A stretch of 64,000 nt of DNA, from NCBI RefSeq assembly GCF_900113695.1, contig NZ_FOQH01000006.1, positions 186,001 to 250,000 of the forward strand, in the 5' to 3' direction. The notes beneath the pieces are model-generated. The model was not told where the DNA came from. It did no database searches and was given only the letters and a program-made list of their open reading frames with translations. Source of the stretch: Albimonas pacifica. GTDB lineage: Bacteria > Pseudomonadota > Alphaproteobacteria > Rhodobacterales > Rhodobacteraceae. The position numbers were made by a program, and so were the translations under genes. Below are positions 1 through 12,000 of the stretch, one piece after another; position 1 is the first letter of the stretch; each line of letters starts with the position of its first letter.

Positions 1-3000
1 CTGCCGGCGGACCGGGCCTACAGCGACGCCGACTGGTGGAAGCCGATCGACGCCACCAACATCGTGCCCAGCGTGATCGCCTCCTCGCTGATGAAGAAGC
101 TGGAGCTCTCGGCCGGCGATTCCGAGGCGCTGACCGGCCTCGTCACCCGCAACGAGGCCCGCGGCGGCGCCGTGGCCCGCGTCGAGAACATCGACGTCCA
201 GGCGACCGGCCCGATCACGGTGACCGCGACCGAGCGCGCGACCCTCTCGGCGATCGAGACCTCCTCGATCTCGGCCGTGAAGGCGACCGGCGGCATCCTG
301 GCGATGAACGAGCTGAATTCGTCCGCCGAGGCGACGGTGATCGACAGCTCCCTCGACACCACCGCCGGCGTCGACGCCGACATCGAGATCTCGGCCCTGA
401 ACCTCGCCGCGCTCGACGCCAAGGTGATGACCACCATGGCGGCGACCACCGAGGGCGCCGCGGCCACCATCGCCCTGAACGCGGTCGGCTTCGACAGCTC
501 GATCCTCTATTTCCAGGTCTTCGACGCGCTGCTCGGCTCCGACTACCTGCTCGAGAAGACCCCCGCCTCCGCCTCCGCCTCGGCGCTCAACACCGACCTG
601 CTGGCGAGCGGCGACGTGGCGGTGACCGCCGACAGCCGCGAAGTGCTGTTCGAATTCGACTCGACCGAGGTCGAGGCGATGGCCCAGGCGTTGGACGACG
701 CCGGGACCGAGGACGGCGACAGCGACGACGAGGACGGCGACGCCGCGATCCTGCAGGCCCTGGCCGACCGCTTCACGACCGAGGGGATCGAGTTCGACGC
801 CGTCGCCGGCCTGAAGGTCGAGACGGTGGAGACGGGCGCCTTCTGGTTCGTCACCGACGCCGAGGGCCGGGCCTGGCAGGTGAAGCGCGACTTCGGGGAC
901 CTCTCGGGCGACGCCTCCGACGACGTGCTCGAGGTGGCGCTGGTCAACCTCGTGAACGCCCGCGTGGGCAACGAGGTCGCCCAGTCGGTCACCAACAACA
1001 AGGTGATCGTGGACCGGGTGCTCGCCCAGCAGAAGCTGGAGAAGTCCAAGGACACCGACAAGAAGCTGAAGTACGGCGCGGACGGCCAGGCCTCGGGCGG
1101 GGCGCTGGCGACGAACCGGATCAACTCCTCGACCTCCGCGGTGATCTCCGCGACGTCCCATGACTACGAGTCGACCGAGACCGTGGGCGCCCTGCGCGAG
1201 GGCGACCGGGTGCTGCACGACGGCGCGGTCTACGAGTACGTCGGCGACGACCAGGCCCCGGTCGAAAGCTTCGAGTACACCTCCCGCACCCGCCTGATCG
1301 AGGTCGACGGCCCGATCACCGTGCGCCTGCACGAGGACGCGGGCGGATTCTCGGAAGGCGACATCCTGCGCTACGACGGCGCCGGCATCGCCGCCCAGCC
1401 CCGGATCGCGAGCGACGCGAGCCCCGCGAGCCTGGCGACGGAGGCCATCGTCGAGGTCGCGGCGGACGTCGGCGGCTTCGTCGCGGGCGAGCTGCTGCGC
1501 TACGTGGGCGAGACGGTCGCCGCGCCCGACATCGCCGCGCTGCTGGTCTCGGCGCCCGAGGATTTCCAGACCTACGACGGCGAGGCGCTGGTCGACCTGA
1601 TCGCGGGCGTCCCCGGCGACTGGACGGTGATCAACACGCCGATCGCGGTCGATCTCTCCGACGCCGTGCAGGGCTACGCCGCCAGCGCCGACTGGCGCGC
1701 GGCCTCCGCCTTCGGCGGCGGCACGGTCGAGGCGGGCGGCGCGCTGAACGTCGACGCGGTCGACAGCGCCAACATCGTGGCCGAGGTCTCGCTCGACGTC
1801 TCCTCGTCGGTCTCCAACAACGCCGACGGGCTGGTGGCGGTGGCGGTCGACCTGCTGACGGCGGACTACGACTACACCACCAACTCCGGCGAGCAGATCG
1901 TGCTCGACGGCCAGCGGGTGCGGGTGGCGGCCGAACATGCGGGCGACGACGCGATCAAGGGCCGGGTGTTCCAGTGGATGGGCGCGGGCCTGCCGACCGT
2001 CGTGACCGACTGGGACGCGGTGACCTTCTCCGAGATCGGCTGGGTCGACGTCACCACGCTCGACGACGTGATCGCCGACGCCTTCCCCAACCTGGGCAAC
2101 CTCGCGGACAGCAACTCGCGCGCGGTGGGCGGGCTGATCGCGCTGAACGACGCGCGGGGCGAGGTCTACGCCGGCGTGCTGGGCATGGACGTCGAGGCGG
2201 GCGGGCCGGTCTCGGTCACGTCCGAGGCGCAGACGGCGATCCTGTCGACGCTGCTGTCGAACGTCTCCTCCTCGGGCGGCAGCGCCTGGGGCACGGGCGA
2301 CTCGATCGCCTACAACGGCCAGATCGCGACCAACCTGGTGCAGAGCCAGGCGCTGACCGAGGTCACGGACAGCGACATCGTCACCACCGGCGTCGGCGCG
2401 CTGGGGAACGTCGACATCTCGGCGACGAACGCCGCCACGCTCGACGCCACGCTCGCGCCCTCGACCAAGTCGGGCGACACGGCGATCTCGGTGACGCTGG
2501 CCTTCAACACGCTGGGCTGGGAGTCCTCGAACGTCCTCTTCAACCTGATCGAGACGGTCCTCACCGATCCGCTGATCTCCGAGGAGCTGCTCGACGGGCT
2601 GACCTATTCCTCCGCCCGGGCGCTGGTGACGAACACCGACGTCGAGGCGACGGGCGCGATCTCGGTGACCGCGGATTCGGACGAGCTGCTCAACGCCACG
2701 CTCTCCAACTCCACCGTCTCCGAGGCCTCCGCCCTCAAGGGCGCGAACGGCAAGTCGATCGGCTTCGCCATCGCCTCCAACAAGATCGCCGGCAAGGCGG
2801 TCGCCGAGATCGACAATTCGGGCGCGGCGCCGGGGACCGAGGTCTCGGGCGCGCTGGGCGTCTCGGTGGTGGCGCGCGACGACATCCGCGCCTTCGCCAA
2901 CACCAAGCTGACCTCCGACAGCTCGACCTCCAACGACGGCGGCGCGGCGGTCTTCCAGGAGACGCTGAACGACCTGACGCCGGCCGACTGGGTCGCCACC

Positions 3001-6000
3001 AACGACGCGCAGGAGGTGTTCCTCCAGCACGGCCAGATCGTGCGCCTGTCCGACGATTTCGCGGGCTCGGGCGAGGCGGGCAAGGTCTACGTCTGGCTCG
3101 GCGACGACGACGTCGAGACGGACCTGGCCACGGCCGACTACACCGACCTGAACTTCTGGAAGGAGTTCCTGCTCTCGTCGATCGTGCCCACGGGCTTCAA
3201 CGTCTCGGACTCGGATTCCACCGGCGCGGCCGGCCTGCTCGTCTACAACGAGCTGCGCGGCGGGGCGAGCGCGCGGATCGTGAAGGCGGACGTGGACGCG
3301 GCCGACGGCGCGATCCTGGTCGAGGCGGTCGAGAACGCGCGGATGGAGGCGAAGACCGACTCCGTCGCCTCCTCCTCGGGCGGCAGCGCGCTGGGCGAGG
3401 GCACCTCGCTCGCGGTCAACGGCGTGATCGCGACCAACCTGCTTCTGGCCTCGGCCGAGGCGACGGTGGTCGACAGCGACCTCGAGGCCGGCGGCGGCGG
3501 CGGCGGCGACATCTCGGTGCGCGCCTCCAACACCGGCGAGCTGATCGCCGAGACCAGGGCCGACACCTCCTCCGGCGACACCGGCGTGGGCGTGGTCATG
3601 GCCTTCAACAGCGCCGGCTGGTCGCCGACCTCGCGCTACCTGCTGGCGCTGGAGGCGCTGATCGGCTCGCCCGAGGTTTCGGACGCCGAGTTCACCGACA
3701 GCTTCGCGGGGGAGGAGCCGGTCTCGGCCACCGCGCGGGTGATCAACTCCGACCTCACGGCCACCGGGTCGGTCGAGGTGACGGCGACCAACACCTCGCT
3801 GATCGACGCCGACACGTCGGGCGACACGACCTCCTCGGCGAGCGCGCTGAAGGGCGCCTCGGGCAAGGCCTTCGGCGGCGTGATCGCCTACAACCGCCTG
3901 TCGTCCGAGAGCCGGGCGATCGTCGACGTCGCCGACTGGCGCGAGGGCGACGGCAAGCGCTGGGCGCGCACCGGCGACCGGTTCGAGACCGAGGCCGGCG
4001 CGATCTACGAGCTGACCGGCGACGACCGCCGCGTCGACTTCGACGACGACTTCGACCCCGCCGTCGAAGGCGGCTGGAGCCTGGTCGCGGGCGGCCTCGC
4101 GCAGCGCAACGACGTCGACGGCGCCCAGGGCGTGAGCGTCTCGGCCACCGACGCGGCCACGCTCGAGGCCGACAACACCATGGAGGCGATCACCACCGTC
4201 TCCAACGACGGCGGCATCTCGACCGCGCTCGGCGCGCTCGACGCCATGGCCAACGAGTACCAGTTCACCCAGAACTCGGGCGAGCGGCGGATCCGCTTCG
4301 GCCAGAAGGTGCTGGACGCGGGCGGCACCGCGGACGCCGCGGACGACAAGCTCTACGTCTTCGTGGGCGACGACCCCGACAGCCTGCTCGACGACATCGA
4401 CGGCTACGTGACCGTCGATCTCTCGACCACCGACTTCAGCGACGACAGCCTGTGGATCGAGATCGATCCGCTTGATCTGGCGGGTCTTTTCGGGATCCTC
4501 AACGACGTCGGCTTCAACTTCAACATCACCGAGAGCGACGCGACCGCCGCCGGCGGGCTGATCGCGCTGAACGACCTGCGCGCCGCCACCGACGCCATCG
4601 TCGGGCGCTCGGACGTGGACACGACCGACGGCTCGATCGCCATCACGGCCGGCGAGACGGCGCATATCGCCTCGACCAACACCGGCATCGTGGAGGCCGA
4701 CGGCGGCTCGGTCTTCGGGGCGGGCGAGGAGTCGAGCACGGTGCTCGCGGTCAACGCGATCATCGCCACCAACACCGTGCTGGCCGAGGCCCGCGCGGTC
4801 GCCCGCGACGCCGACCTGACCGCGCTGGACGCGGCCGGGGGCGTCGACGGGGGCGACCTGACGGTCGCGGCCGACAACTCCGCCACCATCGACGCGACCA
4901 CCACCACCACCACCCGCGTGCAGGGCGGGGGCGGCAGCTCCATCGGCATCGGCGTGGCGCTGGCCTTCAACTCGGTGGGGGTCGAGCCGCAGAACATCCT
5001 GTTCAACAGCGTCGACGCGCTGCTGGGCACCGGCATCGGCGACGTCGACCGGGCCCGCGCCTACGCGGGCGTCGAGGGCGGCTCGGCCGTCGCCGACGAC
5101 GCGCTGAGCGTGACCGCGACCAACGCCGGCGCGATCACGGCGGAGGTGGAGAACACCGTCGTCGTCACCTCGATCTCCATCGGCTCGGAGGAGGACGAGA
5201 AGGCGATCTCCGTCGCCCCCATCGTCACCCTCAACCGCGTCGCCTCCGGCGCGGTCGCCAACGTGGTGGACGCGGACGAACTGCGCTCGACCGGCGGCTC
5301 GATCACCGTCTCGGCCGCCGACACGGCGACGATCCGGGCGGAGGTGCTGGCGGCCTCGGCCTCGGTCTCGCTGAACCTGGGCTCGGGCAAGTCGCTCAGC
5401 TTCGCCATCGCGGCCTCCATCGCGCGCAACCAGATCGACGCCATCGTGGACGCGGCGATCCTCGGCACGGGGACGGACGCGGTTCCGGTCTCGGCGGTCG
5501 CGGGCGGGGTCTCGGTCCTCGCCTCCCAGAACGCCACGATCGAGGCGATCGTGCGCGCGGTCGCGGCCTCGGTCTCGGTCGGCGGCGGCGGGGCCTTCGG
5601 GGCCTCGGGCGGGGGCGCGATCTCGGCCAACTCCATCCAGGGCTCGACCACGGCGCGGCTGATCGACAGCGTGGTGCAGGCGGGCGCAGTCACGGTCGAC
5701 GCGACCAGCCTGGCCGCCATCGACGCCGACGTGCTGGCGGCCGCGGTCACCGCGGCGGGCGCGCTCAACAACACCACGGCGGTCGCCGTGGGCCTCTCCA
5801 TCGCGGAGAACGACATCGGCTTCGGCACGGTCGCGGTGGAGGAGTCCGACATCCTCGCCCCGGCCGAGATCTTCGAAAGCTCCGAAACCGTGGCGCTGCA
5901 GACCGGCGACGTGGTGCGCATCGTCGGCGACTTCCTGCGCCTGGGCCAGGTCTTCGAGTTCGTGGGCGAGACCCCGCCCGAGGACGTGGACCTGTCGCTG

Positions 6001-9000
6001 CAGGACTACTCGAACCCCGACCTGTGGAAGCGGCTCGACATCGCGCGCGACGGCTTCGTCGTCCAGGCGCTGATGGAGAACACCGCGATCCTCGACAACG
6101 GCGCGAACGACGCCGACCTGCTGGTCGAGGCGACGGGCGAGCAGTCGATCTCCGCCTCGGTGCTGGCGGCCGCGGGCGCGGTCGCGGTGGGGCTGGGCGG
6201 CAACGCCGCGGCGATCTCGGCCGCGGGCGTCTTCGCGCGCAACCGCATCGGCACGGACGTCTCGGCCCGGGTCTCGGGCGCCGATGCGCCGGGCGGCGCC
6301 ACGGACGGGATCGTGGTCTCGTCGGCCACGGTGAACGCCGAGGACGGCTCGACCATCGGCTCGCTGGCCGGGGCCGCGGCGATTTCGGTCGCCATCGGCA
6401 CGGGCAACGCCACCTCGGTCGCCATCGGCCTCTCGATCGCGATGAACGAGATCGAGAACGACGTCGCCGCCGAGATCGTGGGCGTCGCCTCCTTCGCCTC
6501 CACCGGCACGGACGCGGAGGACGACGTCAGCGTCACCGCCACGACCTCGGGCGGCGAGCTGACCACCGTCGCCGCGGGCGACCTGAGCGTGACCGCCGCC
6601 GACCTCGACGACGCCGCCGAGGAGACGCCGGACGACGCCTCGACCTCGCCCGCGAACGAGTTCGAGGACGACCGCGCCCAGGACCAGGCGATCCTCGACG
6701 CGCTGACCGCCGACCTGCGCGCGGCGGGGCTCGACATCGAGACCTCCGACATCCTGCGCTTCTCCGGCGCCGCGGACGGCGAAGGCTGGACCCTGATCAC
6801 CCTCGACGGCGTGGTGCATCGCCTGGGCCTGACCGAGGCCGGCGACCTGGAGATCGAGCGGGCGACCATCTCCTCGGTCTCCGCGGCGGCGGCCTTCGCG
6901 GCGGCGATCTCGGGGGGCAACTCGGTCGCCGTGGCCGGCGCGGGCGCCTATTCGGAGAACGTGATCAACTCCACCACCTCGGCGCTGGTCTCGGGCAGCG
7001 GCCTCGACGTCGAGGGCGACGTGAGCGTGACGGCGACCAACGCCGCCTCGATCCAGGCGCTGGTGGTCGCGGCCTCGCTGTCCTTCGCGGGCGGCTCGGG
7101 CAACGCCATCGGGGCCTCGATCGGCATCTCGGTCGCGCGCAACTTCATGGGCAAGGAGCGCGACGGGACCTCCGCCGACGCGGGCGTCTCGGCGCAGATC
7201 GTGGACAGCCGCGTGGACGCCGAGGGGGCGCTGGCGGTGCTCGCGACCTCGACCCAGACCATCGAGTCGCTGGTCGTGGCGGGCTCGGTCGCCATCGCGG
7301 CGGGCGGGGGCAACGGCATCGGCGTCGCGGGCTCCGGCGTGGTGGTGATCAACGAGATCGACACCGACGTGCGCGCCGCCATCTCGGGCGACGACGGCGG
7401 CGCCGCGCCGGCGATCACGGCCGACAGCGTGACGGTGGACGCGGACGACGCGGCCTCGATCTCGGCGCTGGCGGCGGCGGTCGCGGTCTCGGGCGCCTTC
7501 TCGGGCAGCGCCTCGGTGGCGGTGTCGCTGGGCGTCTCGGTGGCGATGAACACCATCGAGGGCGTGACCGAGGCGGTGATCGAGGACGTGAACGGCGTCG
7601 ACGCCGAGACCGGCCTGGTGCGGGTCGAGTCGACGGACGCGGGCGACATCTCGGCGCTCTCGGCGGCGGCGGCGGTGGCCTTCGCGGTCGGCGGCACGGC
7701 GGGCGTCTCGATCGCGGGCGCGGGCGCCTGGTCGGAGAACACCATCCTCTCGGACGTGCGGGCGCGGGTCGACGGCTCGGACGTGGACGCGGCCGGCGAC
7801 GTGACGGTGCGCGCGGAATCCTCGGGCGACGTCTCGGCGCTGGTCGCCTCGGTCGCCTTCGCGCTGGGCGTGGGCGGCACCGCGGGCGTGGCCCCGGCGC
7901 TGGGCCTCTCGGTCGCGCGCAACTTCATCGGCTATGGCGAGCGCACGGTGGCGGGCACGCCCGTGGGCACCTCGACCTTCAACCTGCTGACCTTCGAGAT
8001 GGAGGCGACGACGATCCGGCTGGGCGACCTCGCCGCGGCCGATCACGCGGGCGGGCCGACCCCGACGCTGGTCGAGATCTCCGACGGCGTGCGCGAGGGC
8101 GACGTCTACGAATACGTAGGCGCCGACTACGACGTGGAGGATCCGGACAACCCCGACCTCTACGACGCGCGCAACGACGTGGTGCGCCTGCAGGACCTCG
8201 ACTTCGGCAACCCGGACGTGTGGAAGCTGGTCAGCCGCGGCGCCGCCCCGGGCGAGGTCTCGGCGGTCGTGAAGAATTCCTCCATCGACGCGGGCGGAAC
8301 GCTGAGCGTCGAGGCGGACAGCGAGCAGGGCATCGTCTCGGCGGTGCTGGCGGCGACCGCGGCCGTCTCCGGCGGGACCGTGGGCGTGGGCGTCTCGGGC
8401 GCCGGCGCGGGGTCGGAGAACCGGATCGCGACCGAGGTTCTGGCCTCCATCGACGGCTATGTCGGCGAGACGGAGACGCGCGACGGGACCACCACCATCG
8501 AGGCCGACGGGGTCTTCGTTCAGGCGAACGACGACTCGACCATCGACAGCTTCACCGGGGCGGCCGCCGTCTCGGCCTCCTTCGCGGGCGTGGGCGTCGC
8601 GGTGTCGCTGGGCATCGCGGTCTCGATCAACGAGATCGCCAACGACGTGACCGCCGAAATCGTGGGCGTGCGCCATGTGGACGCCGGGGCGCAGGGCGTC
8701 ACGGTCGCGGCCAGGAGCCCCGAGGCGGGGGCGACGCCCTTCGACCTCTCGGATCTCGCGGACCTGCCGACGGGCTACGGCCTGGTCGCGCCGACCTACT
8801 CGGACGATCCCGACGAGGACGACGGCCGCCTGCCGGAGAACCCGACGGCCGCCGACTACCTCGACAACGCCGCCACGCAGGAGGTCTACGCCGACCAGGA
8901 CGACGATGCGGCCGGCGTGCAGGACGGCTCCGGCGCCACCATCGCCGGCGCGGTCGAGGGCGAGCAGACCGCCGCCGACGCCACCCGCGACGCCATCGTG

Positions 9001-12000
9001 CTGGGCGCGGTGCGCGACCTGCTGACCGCGGCCGGCGCCGAGGTGGTGGGCGAGATCCGCCTCGCGGTCATCGAGAAGGGCGCGGCCTGGGTCGCGGTCG
9101 ACGAGATGGGCCACGCGTGGAATCTGTTCCGCGACGGGAGTTCCTTCACCGCCGAGCGCGCCTCGATCAACGCGATCTCCGCCGCCGCCGCCCTGGCGAT
9201 CTCGGTCGGGGCCATCGGGGTCTCGGTGGCCGGCGCGGGCGCTGTGTCGCTGAACTCGGTGCTTTCGACGGTGGACGCGCATATCGCCGACGTGGGCCGC
9301 GTGGACAGCGGCGCGGGGGTGAGCGTGACCGCCGAAAGCGCCAGCGCGATCAACGCCGCGGTGCTGGCGGCGGCGGTCTCGGTCGCGGCCGGCGGCGGGG
9401 CGGTCGGCGTCTCGATCGGCGTGGGCGTCGCGCGCAACTTCCTGGGCCGCGATCTCTCCGGGAACCTGGTGACCGGCGCGGGCGACGTGACCGCCTATGT
9501 CGCGGACACCAGCCTCGACGCGGTCGGCGGCCTGCTGGTCCATGCCGAGGCCGAGCGGACCATCCGCACGGTGCTGTTTGCGGGCGCCGCGGCGGTGGCG
9601 GGCGGCGGCTTCGGCGTCGGCGGGGCCGGCGCGGGCGTCGGCGGCGCCAACCGCATCGCCTCCAGCGTCGACGCCTGGATCGACGGCGACGGCGACGGCG
9701 CCTACGGCTTCGCGCAGGGCGTGACCGCCGGCGCGGTCGAGGTCTCGGCCGAGGAGACCTCGCGCATCGAGGCGGCGACCGCCGCGGTCGCCGTCGCGGC
9801 GACCATCGGCTACACCGCCGGCGCCTCCTTCTCCATCGCCATCGCGCTGGCGGAGAACGAGATTTCCGGCGGGGCCCATGCCTCGATCTCCAACGCGACC
9901 GTCACCGCCGACGCCGGCGGCATCGCGGTCACGGCCGACGACAGCTCCACAGTGCGGGCCTTCACCGCGGCCGCCTCCTTCGCCGCCGGCTTCTCGCTGG
10001 GCGCGGGGATCGGGGTGGCGGGGGCGGGCGCCTTCGCCTCCAACACCATCGTCACCACGGTCACGGCCGACCTGATCGCCTCGACGCTGACCGCCGACGG
10101 CGGCGCGCTGGGCGCGGGCGACGTGCTGGTCGAGGCCACCGGAGAGGCCACCATCGAGGCGCTGGTCGTCTCGGCGGCGGTGTCGCTGGGCGTCGGGCTC
10201 GCGGGGCTCGGGATCTCCATCGGCTCCTCGCAGGCGCGCAACGAGATCGGCGACGGCGCGGCCACCTCGGGCGTCTTCGCGCGCATCTCCGGCAGCCGGG
10301 TCGATGCGGCCCGCGACCTGACCGTGCGCGCCGAGGCGGACGCGGTCATCGACGCGGACGTGGCGGGCTTCTCGGTCGCCATCGCCGGCGGCTTCGTGGG
10401 CGCGGCCGTGGCCGCGCAGATCACCGAGGCGACCAACGCCATCGCCTACGGGGTCGAGGCGTCCATCGCCGGCCAGCTCGGCGACGGCATCGACGCGCGC
10501 GACGTGACGGTCGAGGCGATGGACGACGCGCAGATCGACTCCTACGTCGGCGCCGCCTCCATCGCGGGCTCGGCGGGCGCCTTCACCGGCTCCATCGCGA
10601 TCAGCGCCGCCGAGGCCACCAACACGGTCGAGAACGCGGTCGACGCCACGGTCAAGAACGTGAAGATCGAGGCCCGCGACCTGACGGTCGCAGCCCTCGA
10701 CGAAGGCTCGATCTCCGGCGCGGGCGAGGCGGCCGCGGTCGCCGTGGCGATCAGCCTGGGCCTGTCCATCGCCGGCGGCGGCGCGCGGATCACGGCCACC
10801 TCGGACACCGACGTCACCGCCTCTGTGGACGGCGACGGCAAGCTGATCGACCTGAGCCGCGACATGCTGGTCGACGCCGAGAGCCGGGCCTGGGCCGAGG
10901 GCTACACCGGCGTCGCCTCCGTCTCGCTGGGCCTGATCTCGGCGGCCGAGAGCGGCTCGGAGGTCGAGGTCGACGTGCTGGGCGACGTGACCGCCGAGGC
11001 GATCGACGCGACCTTCCGGGTCGACGACACGCTGACGGTCCACGCCGACAGCCGCGCCGGCGGCGCGGCCGAGGCCTACGGGTTCTCGGTCTCCTCGGGC
11101 CTGTCGATGGCGGGCTCGCTGGCGGACGTGGACGTGGAGTCCGACGCCGTCGCCACGCTCGGCGGCACGGTGACCGGCGGCGACGTCGAGGTGCGCGCGC
11201 GCCTGCTGAGCTCCTTCGAGGGGGAGAACGCCTCGGCGATCTCCACCGCCTCGGCCGGCGGCCTGCTGCTGGGCGCGAGCTCGACCGAGGCCGACGCCCG
11301 GGTGATCGGCGAGGCGGTCGCCACCTACGCCGGCGGCACGATGACGGCGGGCGACGTGCGGATCATCGCGAAGTCCGACGTCGACCTCTGGGCCGAGGCC
11401 AGGGCGGCCGCCTTCGGCCTGATCGGCGCTGGCTCGGCCGACGCGCAGACCCGGGCCGAGGTGGACACCTTCGCCCGCGTCGCCGACGGCTCGAGCGTGA
11501 CCGCGGACTCGCTCGAGATCGCGGCGACCGGCGACGACTCCCAGCTTCTCGAGGTGGTCACCGGCTCTGGCGGCCTCGTCGCCGGCGCCGCCGGCTCGGC
11601 CGAGAGCGACACGCTCGCCGAGACCCGGGCCGAGATCGGCGACGCCGACATCGACCTGACCGGCGGCGGCTCGGGCGCGCTGATCATCGGGGCGGACCAC
11701 GGCTCCTACTTCTCGGCGGAGATCGACGCGCTCTCCGTCGGCATCCTCGCCGGCGCGGGCGCGGAGGTGGAGCACGACGTGGTCTCCACCGTGGTCGCCA
11801 AGATCGGCGCGAATGCGGACGTGGACGCCAAGTCGGTCGAGATCACCTCGGCCAACAAGGCCGACAAGCCCGACGTGGGCGACAACATCGAGGGCGACAC
11901 CGGCGGCCTGGCCGCGGGCGCCTCGGCCGACAGTGACACCGACCTGACCTTCGTGACCAAGTCGGTGATCGGGACCGACGCCGAGGTCGACGTGTTCAAC

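Noticed and set aside
6024-11936. Long Arg-rich plus-strand frame inside the giant gene (and a similar one at 12072-19310)
   Set aside because: Out-of-frame reading of the repeats; composition dominated by Arg and Gly, no domains, and it overlaps a well-supported gene.
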